Shown here piece by piece: positions 23,276 to 29,829 of a stretch of 29,829 nt of DNA (position 1 is the stretch's first letter; each line of letters begins with the position of its first letter). The notes below the pieces were generated by a model that worked only from the letters and a program-made list of their open reading frames with translations, ran no database searches and was not told where the DNA came from. The position numbers and the translations under genes are program-made. This DNA is from DASZBR01 sp035943935 (GTDB lineage Bacteria; Pseudomonadota; Gammaproteobacteria; DASZBR01). The stretch covers positions 1-29,829 of the forward strand of contig DASZBR010000018.1 of assembly GCA_035943935.1 (NCBI GenBank), written 5' to 3'.

Positions 23276-24509
23276 AAAAATTCCCTTGAAACCAGTTTTT
23301 CATTCGTCCCCATATGTCTTTCACGCTGCTTTGTGATGGGATATCAGTACGACGATCAAATAGGTGTTGTTTTCCAGATAATAATAAACCAACAGCTGTT
23401 GCATAGATAGGGCTGTGAATGACTTCACTCAAGCCTATCGCTCCTTGTGGAATGCCCAAACGGACCGGCATTCTAAAGATATTTTCAGCTAATTCGAGTG
23501 CGCCTGGCATTAACGAAGCACCGCCAGTTAATACGATGCCTGAAGCCACCGAGTCTTCAAAACCACTGCGACGTAATTCAGCTTGAACCAGTCTAAATAA
23601 TTCTTCATAGCGTGGCTCAATCACTTCCGCCAATGCGCGTTTGGATAATCTGCGACGAGGACGATCGCCAACGCCAGGTACTTCAATCATTTCTTCAGGA
23701 TGTGCTATATCGACTAATGCGCATGCATGTTTGAGTTTTACTTCTTCTGCGCTTTGGGTAGGAGTGCGAAGGGCAACCGCAATATCATTAGTCACTTGGT
23801 CGCCAGCGATAGGAATAACAGCCGTGTGACGAATAGAGCCTTCGTTAAATACAGCAATATCTGTTGTGCCACCACCAATATCCACTAAGCATACGCCCAA
23901 TTCTTTTTCATCTTCTGTCAGAACAGAATAACTAGACGCTAATTGTTCTAAGACCATATCAGCGACATCAATGCCGCATTTCTTCACGCATTTTAAAATA
24001 TTTTGTGCAGCACTGAGTGCGCCAGTGACTAAGTGCACGCGTGCTTCTAAACGCACGCCGGACATGCCAATGGGTTCGCGAATGCCTTCTTGTTGATCAA
24101 TTATAAATTCTTGCGGAAGGACGTGTAATATTTTTTGATCAGCAGGAATGGCAACCGCACGAGCAGCATCAATCACACGCTCAACATCCGTTGCAGTGAC
24201 TTCGACATCGCGGATCGCAACAATGCCGTGAGAATTTAAACTTCGAATATGACTTCCTGCAATGCCCGTAAAGGCAGAATGAATTTGACAGCCGGCCATC
24301 AGCTCAGCTTCTTCTATGGCTTGTTGAATGGATTGAACCGTTGCTTCAATATTAACGACAACGCCGCGTTTTAATCCTCGTGAAGGATGTGATCCCAACC
24401 CAATAACTTCGATTTGATCATTGGCATTGAGTTCGCCTACCAGCGTGACAATTTTGGAGGTTCCAATATCAAGTGCCACTATAAGGTTGCGTTCTGCGCG
24501 TTTCGTCAT
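23274..24509 (-). CDS. ftsA: Cell division protein FtsA
   Basis: An actin-like ATPase of 411 residues (E. coli 420) that anchors FtsZ to the membrane. Phosphate-1 motif ALDIGTSK is near residues 13-20, phosphate-2 is CLVDIGGGTTDIAVF, and the adenosine motif is VLTGGASLMPG. The C-terminal amphipathic helix (KDIWGRMKNWF) is the membrane-targeting sequence. I chose ATG 24509, with AAGGAG 5 bases upstream. A start seven codons earlier is open but overlaps ftsQ and adds residues that FtsA does not have. It follows ftsQ by 2 bases. Confidence 0.97.
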   Translation of the reverse strand: MTKRAERNLIVALDIGTSKIVTLVGELNANDQIEVIGLGSHPSRGLKRGVVVNIEATVQSIQQAIEEAELMAGCQIHSAFTGIAGSHIRSLNSHGIVAIRDVEVTATDVERVIDAARAVAIPADQKILHVLPQEFIIDQQEGIREPIGMSGVRLEARVHLVTGALSAAQNILKCVKKCGIDVADMVLEQLASSYSVLTEDEKELGVCLVDIGGGTTDIAVFNEGSIRHTAVIPIAGDQVTNDIAVALRTPTQSAEEVKLKHACALVDIAHPEEMIEVPGVGDRPRRRLSKRALAEVIEPRYEELFRLVQAELRRSGFEDSVASGIVLTGGASLMPGALELAENIFRMPVRLGIPQGAIGLSEVIHSPIYATAVGLLLSGKQHLFDRRTDIPSQSSVKDIWGRMKNWFQGNF

Positions 24510-24511
24510 TT

Positions 24512-25249
24512 TTACTCCTTTCCTTTCCACTTTACTGCTAAACCGTTGTTATATCGTAGGTCGATATATTCTACTGCATTAGCATTATTGTCAAAGATTT
24601 TAGGATAGATTTCGACAAAACGTTTGAGGCGTGTGATGACTTCATCTTTGCCTAAAACAATAGGCATACCATTGTTTAATTCAATTTCCCATGCGTCACT
24701 CGGACTTAAATTTACCGCGACAATTTTTAGTCCTAAGGGTGCAACCAGAGATGACATATCTTGGTATCCTGCCCAAAGATCCGTTGCGTTATTCGTGGGC
24801 CCGTAAAGCCAAGGAAGATCTTTTAATGTCGACGGAATAGTTTGGGGTGCGAAAATTTTTCCATCCGTATTTAATAATTCTGTTTTGTCCCAATGTGCGC
24901 CCGGTTTTTGTTCGGTGATGGTGACAATTAATTTATCGGGCCATTGTCGTTGAATATTAACGCTTTGAATCCAGGGCAATGTTAACAATGACTTTTCTAA
25001 TTGATTTACTTTTAATCTAATCATACCCTCATCTAAATAAGGCGAAATGGTTTCACGTAGACTCGGGTGATCGACAAAAGATTGCGCATCAACAATTCTA
25101 ACGGAACGAATAGGAAATGTTTCGGGATTATGTAATTTGGCAATACACCATACTAAAATCACTGAAAACAATACAAATAACGTAATTTTTCTTCCTTTAC
25201 GCGAGGAGGTTTGCGCTGAAGCGGGTGGGGATGCGTTACGTTTTCTCAT
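24512..25249 (-). CDS. ftsQ: Cell division protein FtsQ
   Basis: A bitopic division protein of 245 residues (E. coli 276) that links the cytoplasmic ring to FtsL, FtsB and the septal synthase. It has a short basic cytoplasmic N-terminus, one membrane segment at about residues 22-38 (ITLFVLFSVILVWCIAKL), and a POTRA domain at about 46-115 (FPIRSVRIVDAQSF to WPDKLIVTITEQKPGAHW), followed by the FtsQ domain. ATG 25249 overlaps the ddl stop as ATGA. An open frame extends upstream inside ddl, but those residues are a by-product of that gene. Confidence 0.94.
   Translation of the reverse strand: MRKRNASPPASAQTSSRKGRKITLFVLFSVILVWCIAKLHNPETFPIRSVRIVDAQSFVDHPSLRETISPYLDEGMIRLKVNQLEKSLLTLPWIQSVNIQRQWPDKLIVTITEQKPGAHWDKTELLNTDGKIFAPQTIPSTLKDLPWLYGPTNNATDLWAGYQDMSSLVAPLGLKIVAVNLSPSDAWEIELNNGMPIVLGKDEVITRLKRFVEIYPKIFDNNANAVEYIDLRYNNGLAVKWKGKE
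24515..24520 (-). promoter_or_regulatory. ftsA ribosome binding site
   Basis: AAGGAG on the minus strand, 5 bases before ATG 24509 and inside the ftsQ 3' end. It decides the FtsA start against the longer open frame. Confidence 0.8.
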
Positions 25250-26259
25250 CCGTGTTTTTCCAGGCCTAAGTGAATTAATTTTCCGATCAGTTCTGAGTAA
25301 CTTAATCCTGCCGCTTCCCAGCATTTAGGGTACATACTGATGTTGGTAAAGCCGGGAATGGTATTGATTTCATTCAGAAATATTTTTCCTTCCGCCGTGA
25401 GGAAAAAATCCACGCGGGCGAAACCGTCGCAACACAGTATTTTAAATGCTCGTTTGGAAAGTTCTTGGAACTCAGTGACAATATTTGGCGCTAGTTTAGC
25501 AGGAACTTCGACCGTTGCACCATTCTCGTCAAAATATTTTGCCTGGTAAGTATAGAATTCATGATGGGGAATAATTTCTCCGGGTATGCCGATTGACAAT
25601 TCGGTATTTCCCAGTACCGCTGTTTCGATTTCTCTGCCAGGAATATATTCTTCCAGAATAATTTTTTCGTCATAGTTAAATACTTCTTTAAGGGCAGTCT
25701 CAAATTGGCTTTCTGATTTTATTTTATGTACGCCGATGGACGATCCGGTATTGGCGGGTTTCATAAAAAAAGGCGAACCTAATTCTGTAATAATATTTTT
25801 ATAATTTAATTTATCTTTTTCATTTTTTTCATGGACATAAAAAACCAGAAATTTTGCAACGGGAATACCCGCATCACGCAATAATCTTTTGGTGACATCT
25901 TTGTCCATATTAACCGCTGAACTTAATACGCCACTACCCACATACGGAATGCCGCATAATTCAAATAATCCCTGAATCGTTCCATCTTCGCCATTTTTTC
26001 CGTGCAAGATAGGAAATACAATATCAAGTTCTAAATATTTATCAGGATGATTTTTATACCGCAAGAATTTTTTTCCTGCACCGGGTGCTAAATATAATTC
26101 TTGATCTTCATGTGCCCATGTTCCATCTTTATTTATTTTGATAATAAAGCTATTAAATTTATTTTTATCTATCGCCGCTTCGACATTTTTGACAGAAAAC
26201 AGTGAGATATCATGCTCAGGCGACTGTCCACCACAAATCAAACCAACATTAATTTTCAA
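25246..26259 (-). CDS. ddl: D-alanine--D-alanine ligase
   Basis: An ATP-grasp ligase of 337 residues that joins two D-alanines for the peptidoglycan stem peptide. The N-terminus has GLICGGQSPEHDISLFSV with the conserved EHDIS. The ATP-grasp core shows MKPANTGSSIGV and ILEEYIPGREIE. The metal-binding part has RVDFFLTAEGKIFLNEIN and IPGFTNISMYPKCWEAAG. The start codon is TTG at 26259 with AGGAG 6 bases upstream; no ATG nearby would do as well. It overlaps murB by 11 bases and ftsQ by 4. Confidence 0.96.
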   Translation of the reverse strand: MKINVGLICGGQSPEHDISLFSVKNVEAAIDKNKFNSFIIKINKDGTWAHEDQELYLAPGAGKKFLRYKNHPDKYLELDIVFPILHGKNGEDGTIQGLFELCGIPYVGSGVLSSAVNMDKDVTKRLLRDAGIPVAKFLVFYVHEKNEKDKLNYKNIITELGSPFFMKPANTGSSIGVHKIKSESQFETALKEVFNYDEKIILEEYIPGREIETAVLGNTELSIGIPGEIIPHHEFYTYQAKYFDENGATVEVPAKLAPNIVTEFQELSKRAFKILCCDGFARVDFFLTAEGKIFLNEINTIPGFTNISMYPKCWEAAGLSYSELIGKLIHLGLEKHG

Positions 26260-27124
26260 GTGAATCTCCTATAATATGCACTTCGCGAATGAGTTCTATG
26301 TCATGCTGTTTTTTAACGGCATCCGCAATATGTTGAATTAAAGCTTCGATATCATGCGCAGTAGCATGACCCGTATTAATAATAAAGTTAGCGTGTTTTT
26401 GGGAAACTTCAGCTCCGCCGATTTTAAAGCCCTTTAAGTTACAGCTTTCGATTAATTTTGCAGCGAAGTTATTGGGAGGGTTTCTAAATACCGACCCGCA
26501 ATTGGGTAAATTAATCGGTTGTGTATTGGTGCGATGCGCTAATAAATCTTTAATTTTCGCTAAGCTTTCTTCTTTGTTACCCGGAATTAATTTTAAATAA
26601 CCTGCTAAAAACCATTCTTGATTATCAGGGCAAATAACTTGTCTATAGCTAACTTTATAATCAGCAGCAGGTCGAATTTTAATTTCACCCCGTCTATTTA
26701 TTACTTCACATTGTTCGACGTAGTTCCAGGTTTCGCCACCGTGTGCGCCCGCGTTCATGGCAAGAGCACCACCCATGGTGCCGGGTACGCCGGCTAAAAA
26801 TTCAATGCCCATTAAGCCTAATCTTGCGCACGTTCGTGCAACGGTTCCGCACGCCGCACCCGCGGATATTTTAATAATATTATCTTCTAATTTTTCTATA
26901 GTATTTAAAAAACTTCCTTGGGTGATGATTACCGTGCCGTTATATCCACCATCGCGAATTAATACATTACTGCCTAATCCAAGCCAGAGGATATTTTCAG
27001 ATTCGGGGAGAGTTTTTAAAAAATTAACTAAATTATTTAAATCATCAGCGATAAATACATTTTTTGCAGGACCACCGACACGCCAAGAGGTATATTTCGA
27101 AAGGGGTTCGTTGTGTAATAACAT
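26249..27124 (-). CDS. murB: UDP-N-acetylenolpyruvoylglucosamine reductase
   Basis: MurB of 291 residues, an FAD enzyme that reduces UDP-GlcNAc-enolpyruvate to UDP-MurNAc with NADPH. The FAD domain has YTSWRVGGPAKNVF, LGLGSNVLIRDGG and GIEFLAGVPGTMGGALAMNAGAHG (shown in part, near residues 97-120). Catalytic elements are YKVSYRQ and the serine in NCGSVFRNPP; the last glutamate is in GAEVSQKHANFIIN. The length and missing insert fit the short type II MurB of many bacteria, not the longer E. coli form. It starts one base after the murC stop. Confidence 0.95.
   Translation of the reverse strand: MLLHNEPLSKYTSWRVGGPAKNVFIADDLNNLVNFLKTLPESENILWLGLGSNVLIRDGGYNGTVIITQGSFLNTIEKLEDNIIKISAGAACGTVARTCARLGLMGIEFLAGVPGTMGGALAMNAGAHGGETWNYVEQCEVINRRGEIKIRPAADYKVSYRQVICPDNQEWFLAGYLKLIPGNKEESLAKIKDLLAHRTNTQPINLPNCGSVFRNPPNNFAAKLIESCNLKGFKIGGAEVSQKHANFIINTGHATAHDIEALIQHIADAVKKQHDIELIREVHIIGDSLEN
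26266..26270 (-). promoter_or_regulatory. ddl ribosome binding site
   Basis: AGGAG on the minus strand sits 6 bases before the TTG start of ddl, inside the murB 3' end. It supports TTG as the initiation codon. Confidence 0.75.
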
Positions 27125-27125
27125 A

Positions 27126-28544
27126 CTAAACCTGTAATTGTGTAGTGGCTAAATTGCTCGCAATACTGCCAATATCACCCGCGCCTTGCATTAATAAAAT
27201 ATCGTTATTTTTTAATACTGTACTCAAGACCTGGGAAAAAGACTCTTTGGGAGAAACTAATACAGCATGTGACTGAGAATTTTTAAGAATAGCATTTAAT
27301 AAACTTTGACTGTCAGCACCCTCAATATGCGCTTCACCAGCAGAATACACATCAAATAATAATAATTGATCTGCCGTTGATAATACATTTGCAAAATCAT
27401 TAAATAAATCGCGTGTGCGTGTATATCGATGCGGTTGATACGCCATGACAACTCTTCTTTCCGGCCAGGCTTTTCTGATAGCATTTAAAGTCGCGGTAAT
27501 TTCACGCGGATGATGGCCATAGTCATCTATTAATAATATTTTTCCCTGATTTGTATCATATTCGCCTAAGACTTGAAGTCTTCTTCCCACGCCACCAAAA
27601 TTTTTCAGAGCGGTTTGTATTGAGGCATCGTCTATTCCTGCTTCGGTCGCTATTGCAATTGCAGCCAGAGAATTCAGGACATTATGCTCGCCAGCTAAAT
27701 TAAGCGTAATTTCTAAGGGGTTTTTATTGGGGCGGTGTACCGTAAAATAATTTTGCGTACCAATTTGTTTAATATTTTTCGCATAAAATTCTGCTGAGTC
27801 ATCAAAGCCATAAGTCTTAAATGGTCTTGAGATTTGCGGGAGTATTTCTTTTACTACAGCATCTTCGTTACATAAAACAGCCAAACCGTAAAAGGGTAGG
27901 TGATGAATAAAATCTATAAATACTTTTTTGAGTTCATCGAAATTATTGTGATAAGTTTCCATGTGATCAGCGTCGATATTAGTCACAACCGTCATCATGG
28001 GATGTAAATATAAGAACGATGCGTCACTTTCATCGGCTTCGGCTATTAGATAATCACCTTGTCCAAGCCGTGCGTTACTTCCTGCAGAGTTTAATAATCC
28101 GCCGATGACAAAAGTCGGATCTAATCCCGCTTCTGCAAATATGGAGGTCACTAAACTGGTTGTTGTGGTTTTGCCATGTGTGCCGGCAATCGCAATTCCG
28201 TTTCGAAATCGCATGAGTTCGCCGAGCATCATGGCTCTGGGGACGACAGGAATATGGTTTTCTCGTGCGGCTTTTATTTCGGGATTATTGTCAGGGATAG
28301 CGGTGGATCTGACTACAGCATCGGCACCCAGAATATGTTTGGCGTCATGGGCATAAAAAATCTCGGCGCCTTGTTTTTCGAGCCGTTCTGTCATGGTGTT
28401 TTTGTGGAGGTCGCAACCGGTGATTTTGAAGCCTTGATTGAGGAGTACTTCCGCGATTCCGCCCATGCCTGCGCCACCAATGCCTACAAAATGCAGGTGT
28501 TTTATACGCGATAAAGGCGTCAAATTTGTACGGGGGGTCTTCAT
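27126..28544 (-). CDS. murC: UDP-N-acetylmuramate--L-alanine ligase
   Basis: MurC of 472 residues (E. coli 491), which adds L-alanine to UDP-MurNAc. The N-terminal Rossmann domain has HFVGIGGAGMGGIAEVL. The ATP-binding P-loop is GTHGKTTT at about 121-128, with EADESDASFLYLHP and TNIDADHMETY in the central domain. The C-terminal domain has DDYGHHPREI and YQPHRYTRTRDLF. I used ATG 28544; a TTG three codons earlier is also open. No ribosome binding site is seen. This is the first gene of the minus-strand group in this window. The usual upstream neighbours ftsW and murG are not here. Confidence 0.96.
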   Translation of the reverse strand: MKTPRTNLTPLSRIKHLHFVGIGGAGMGGIAEVLLNQGFKITGCDLHKNTMTERLEKQGAEIFYAHDAKHILGADAVVRSTAIPDNNPEIKAARENHIPVVPRAMMLGELMRFRNGIAIAGTHGKTTTTSLVTSIFAEAGLDPTFVIGGLLNSAGSNARLGQGDYLIAEADESDASFLYLHPMMTVVTNIDADHMETYHNNFDELKKVFIDFIHHLPFYGLAVLCNEDAVVKEILPQISRPFKTYGFDDSAEFYAKNIKQIGTQNYFTVHRPNKNPLEITLNLAGEHNVLNSLAAIAIATEAGIDDASIQTALKNFGGVGRRLQVLGEYDTNQGKILLIDDYGHHPREITATLNAIRKAWPERRVVMAYQPHRYTRTRDLFNDFANVLSTADQLLLFDVYSAGEAHIEGADSQSLLNAILKNSQSHAVLVSPKESFSQVLSTVLKNNDILLMQGAGDIGSIASNLATTQLQV

Positions 28545-28551
28545 AGGCGCC

Positions 28552-28580
28552 AATAAACCATGTTGGGGCTGCTAGGTCAA
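28552..28580 (-). promoter_or_regulatory. Possible murC promoter, predicting a leaderless mRNA
   Basis: On the minus strand, TTGACC (28580-28575) and TTTATT (28557-28552) are 17 bases apart, matching 5 of 6 and 4 of 6 bases of the sigma-70 boxes. The expected start of transcription is at about the murC ATG (28544), which has no ribosome binding site, so the mRNA would be leaderless. The -35 box falls in a repeat-like sequence. This is a pattern match only. Confidence 0.3.
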
Positions 28581-28609
28581 GGCCTCATCACACTGTTCAG
28601 AATGACAGT
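28577..28609 (-). repeat. Remnant resembling a dispersed short repeat
   Basis: Read on the minus strand, the stretch contains GTCATTCTGAACAGTG followed by TGATGAGGCCTTGA. One frame translates to CHSEQCDEALT, close to the CHSERSEE-type peptides that spurious gene calls give for a short repeat dispersed in many bacterial genomes. The resemblance is from memory of that pattern. The element lies just upstream of murC and supplies its possible -35 box. Confidence 0.4.
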
Positions 28610-28659
28610 AGCGGGGCGGAGGAGAAGTCTGGCAATGTACGATAAACCCGTCGCTTAAT

Positions 28660-28672
28660 AAAACCTTAAGGT
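28660..28672. repeat. 13-base direct repeat with CCTTAAGG palindrome, upstream copy
   Basis: AAAACCTTAAGGT occurs here and again at 29696-29708, on either side of the Cys-rich gene. Here it lies in a 12-base perfect palindrome, AACCTTAAGGTT (662-673 of this kilobase). It might be a dyad operator or an element boundary. Confidence 0.5.
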
Positions 28673-28705
28673 TAGGTCTGTATAGTAAAGGCTGTAGCGG
28701 CGTCC

Positions 28706-28735
28706 TTGTGTAGAAGTGATAACGCGAATTATTTT
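28706..28735 (+). promoter_or_regulatory. Weak candidate promoter of the F-box-like gene
   Basis: TTGTGT (28706-28711) and TATTTT (28730-28735) are separated by 18 bases and lie about 20 bases before the gene's ATG. The match to sigma-70 boxes is modest and the AT-rich sequence makes chance matches likely. Confidence 0.2.
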
Positions 28736-28756
28736 TAATTATAGAAGAGGTGTGTG

Positions 28757-29539
28757 ATGGAAGAAGTATCAGATTTATTAAGCAGTTCGTCGGATGTATT
28801 GGGATTGATTGGGTCCTATTTGTCAGGAGATGATTTGCTGAACTTTGCCCAAGCACATCGGAAATTAATGAGAGCCGTAACACGTACTCAAGCCGAGAAT
28901 TTACAAAATCTTATTCAGCCCTTAGGTGATCAGCTGGTCAAGTTATTGCGACGAAATAAGTCGAATTTGTCTTCAGATGAAGTGGAGTCGATTTGGCGAT
29001 TGCATCAATTTTATGAGTTATGTGGTGGAAAAGCGCCACTCACATTAATAAAACAAAAAGCCGATGAATTAAATAAACGTGCTAATCGTCAAGAAAAATT
29101 AGACGGTTGTGTTGCGTATGCGTCGGAAGGTGTATGTGGTTCCATGTGTTGGGGCGTTTTTGGAATAGCGCTGACAGCTTCATCGGCCTGTTGTGGTTGT
29201 AATCCTGGTGTTTTGAAGGTGGGATTAAGTATAACGGGTGCAAGTGCAGGTTCAGCAGGACTCTGTGGTGCATTGAAGTATGAAGCAGCCCACAATACTT
29301 TTCGTGGCAAATTCTGTGATGTTCAATATGATCTCGAAGCCCATCCTGCTAATGATTTTCATTCTGTGCTTCCTCCTGAAGTCCAAATGGATGCTGCTCA
29401 AGAAGAAGTTCAGCCGATGCTAGTTGAACAAGAGCAAGAGCCCAGTTGTTTTTCAGGCGTTGCGAACTTCTTTAGAACAAGAATGAGAATTACTCCAGCA
29501 GAAAATGGTCAAGAAATGGCGGTTATATTTAATCCGTAA
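28757..29539 (+). CDS. Cys-rich protein with F-box-like N-terminus; possible effector
   Basis: A 260-residue protein I do not recognise as a whole. Residues about 11-42 resemble an F-box: DVLGLIGSYLSGDDLLNFAQ, then AHRKLMRAV, with the usual spacing of hydrophobic residues and DLL. F-boxes recruit Skp1 in eukaryotic ubiquitin ligases and occur in effectors of intracellular bacteria. Residues about 45-115 look helical. Residues 118-172 hold two hydrophobic, Gly/Ala/Cys-rich segments that could span or enter membranes. The protein has ten cysteines, including CCGC at 145-148. The tail is acidic (EEVQPMLVEQEQEP), then basic. The start ATG 28757 has AGAGG 6 bases upstream. No Sec signal peptide is visible. 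The effector role is inference. Confidence 0.6.
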   Translation: MEEVSDLLSSSSDVLGLIGSYLSGDDLLNFAQAHRKLMRAVTRTQAENLQNLIQPLGDQLVKLLRRNKSNLSSDEVESIWRLHQFYELCGGKAPLTLIKQKADELNKRANRQEKLDGCVAYASEGVCGSMCWGVFGIALTASSACCGCNPGVLKVGLSITGASAGSAGLCGALKYEAAHNTFRGKFCDVQYDLEAHPANDFHSVLPPEVQMDAAQEEVQPMLVEQEQEPSCFSGVANFFRTRMRITPAENGQEMAVIFNP

Positions 29540-29543
29540 CATT

Positions 29544-29621
29544 ATTTCGTAGGGATTAGGCCATGCCTAATCCTAGGATCGGGCGTGGCCTTGCAGGCTG
29601 CAAGTCCGATCCCTACGAAAT
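29544..29621. repeat. 78-bp nested inverted-repeat element
   Basis: The ends are a perfect 13-base inverted repeat, ATTTCGTAGGGAT and ATCCCTACGAAAT (29544-29556, 29609-29621). Inside are GGATTAGGC-CAT-GCCTAATCC (29553-29573, 9-bp stem), GGATCGG with CCGATCC (29576-29582, 29606-29612), and CTTGCA-GGC-TGCAAG (29590-29604). The strand can fold either as one long stem or as two side-by-side hairpins. It begins 4 bases after the stop of the upstream gene. It looks like a small non-coding repeat of MITE or REP type; transcription termination is possible but there is no T-run. Confidence 0.75.
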
Positions 29622-29687
29622 GTATTGCCTCGCCCGAATAGGGAAGATGATACAAAAACCCGCAAAAAAAACCACCAAAACCCTAGA

Positions 29688-29708
29688 ACCTTAAGAAAAC
29701 CTTAAGGT
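29688..29708. repeat. ACCTTAAG hairpin, second copy of the 13-base repeat
   Basis: ACCTTAAG and CTTAAGGT are perfect 8-base arms around AAAAC. The right part contains AAAACCTTAAGGT, which is also present at 28660-28672. Read on the minus strand, T-rich sequence follows after about 15 bases, too far for a standard terminator. Confidence 0.55.
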
Positions 29709-29743
29709 ACAGGACAAAAAGTGAATTTTTTCATATGTTTTCG

Positions 29744-29775
29744 CTTCTCCCGGAGGGAGAAGGTGCCCGAAGGGC
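29744..29775. repeat. REP-like double hairpin
   Basis: CTTCTCCC-GGA-GGGAGAAG (29744-29762) is followed by GCCC-GAA-GGGC (29765-29775) and then GGATGAGGGGG. Two adjacent short GC-rich hairpins with a GGATGAGGG tail resemble a repeat family dispersed in many gammaproteobacterial genomes. Only one copy is in the window. The remaining bases to 29829 hold no gene that I can see. Confidence 0.6.
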
Positions 29776-29829
29776 GGATGAGGGGGGGATTTAAATAGCT
29801 GTTGAAGTTGATTTCCAAAACGCTTTAAT

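Noticed and set aside
28572..28883. 103-codon minus-strand frame before and across the F-box-like gene
   Set aside because: Its end is the CHSEQCDEALT translation typical of a non-coding repeat, and it overlaps the better-supported plus-strand gene.
29082..29310. Two minus-strand frames inside the F-box-like gene
   Set aside because: Both are short, overlap each other and the coding gene, and have no binding site or family resemblance.
29688..29708. ACCTTAAG hairpin as an intrinsic terminator
   Set aside because: The stem is AT-rich and no T-run follows directly on either strand.

Overview
This AT-rich window reads as chromosome from a gammaproteobacterium. The str-S10-spc-alpha ribosomal gene order, a murC-murB-ddl-ftsQ-ftsA-ftsZ-lpxC cell-division cluster and an Enterobacteria-like RpoA C-terminal domain all fit. 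Legionellales-like, host-associated ancestry is my inference. It rests on AT-rich composition, very tight gene packing, missing ribosomal protein genes, an indoleamine 2,3-dioxygenase next to an amino-acid permease, and a Cys-rich protein with an F-box-like N-terminus. No rRNA, tRNA, CRISPR array or transposase gene was seen.

Positions 1-12976 (+ strand) hold one almost gap-free translation cluster. It runs from the 3' end of tuf through rpsJ, rplC, rplD, rplW, rplB, rpsS, rplV, rpsC, rplP, rplN, rplX, rplE, rpsN, rpsH, rplF, rplR, rpsE, rplO, secY, rpmJ, rpsM, rpsK, rpsD, rpoA and rplQ. Three genes expected here are absent: rpmC (L29) and rpsQ (S17) between rplP and rplN, and rpmD (L30) between rpsE and rplO. 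In both places the flanking genes overlap by one base, so no room is left.

Positions 12989-19460 (+ strand) continue only 12 bases after rplQ with an amino-acid catabolism cluster: a lysine 6-dehydrogenase/saccharopine dehydrogenase-like enzyme, an ALDH7-type aminoadipate-semialdehyde dehydrogenase, glutaryl-CoA dehydrogenase, indoleamine 2,3-dioxygenase and an APC-family permease. The first three fit a lysine route toward glutaryl-CoA and crotonyl-CoA. Tryptophan breakdown started by the dioxygenase can join that route at 2-oxoadipate/glutaryl-CoA in some organisms. The permease could supply the substrate.

Positions 19463-28544 (- strand) hold the 3' half of a dcw cluster, transcribed as murC, murB, ddl, ftsQ, ftsA, ftsZ, lpxC and then an ABC exporter. 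The exporter coding sequence is framed almost to the codon by a 41-bp direct repeat. One copy is the 3' end of lpxC and the other is the 3' end of the convergent permease, which suggests that the exporter gene was inserted between two genes whose tails once overlapped.

Positions 28545-29829 are accessory in character. They contain a short repeat remnant with a possible murC promoter, a Cys-rich gene with an F-box-like N-terminus, and a tail of structured repeats: a 78-bp nested inverted repeat, an ACCTTAAG hairpin and a REP-like double hairpin. The window ends without another recognisable gene.
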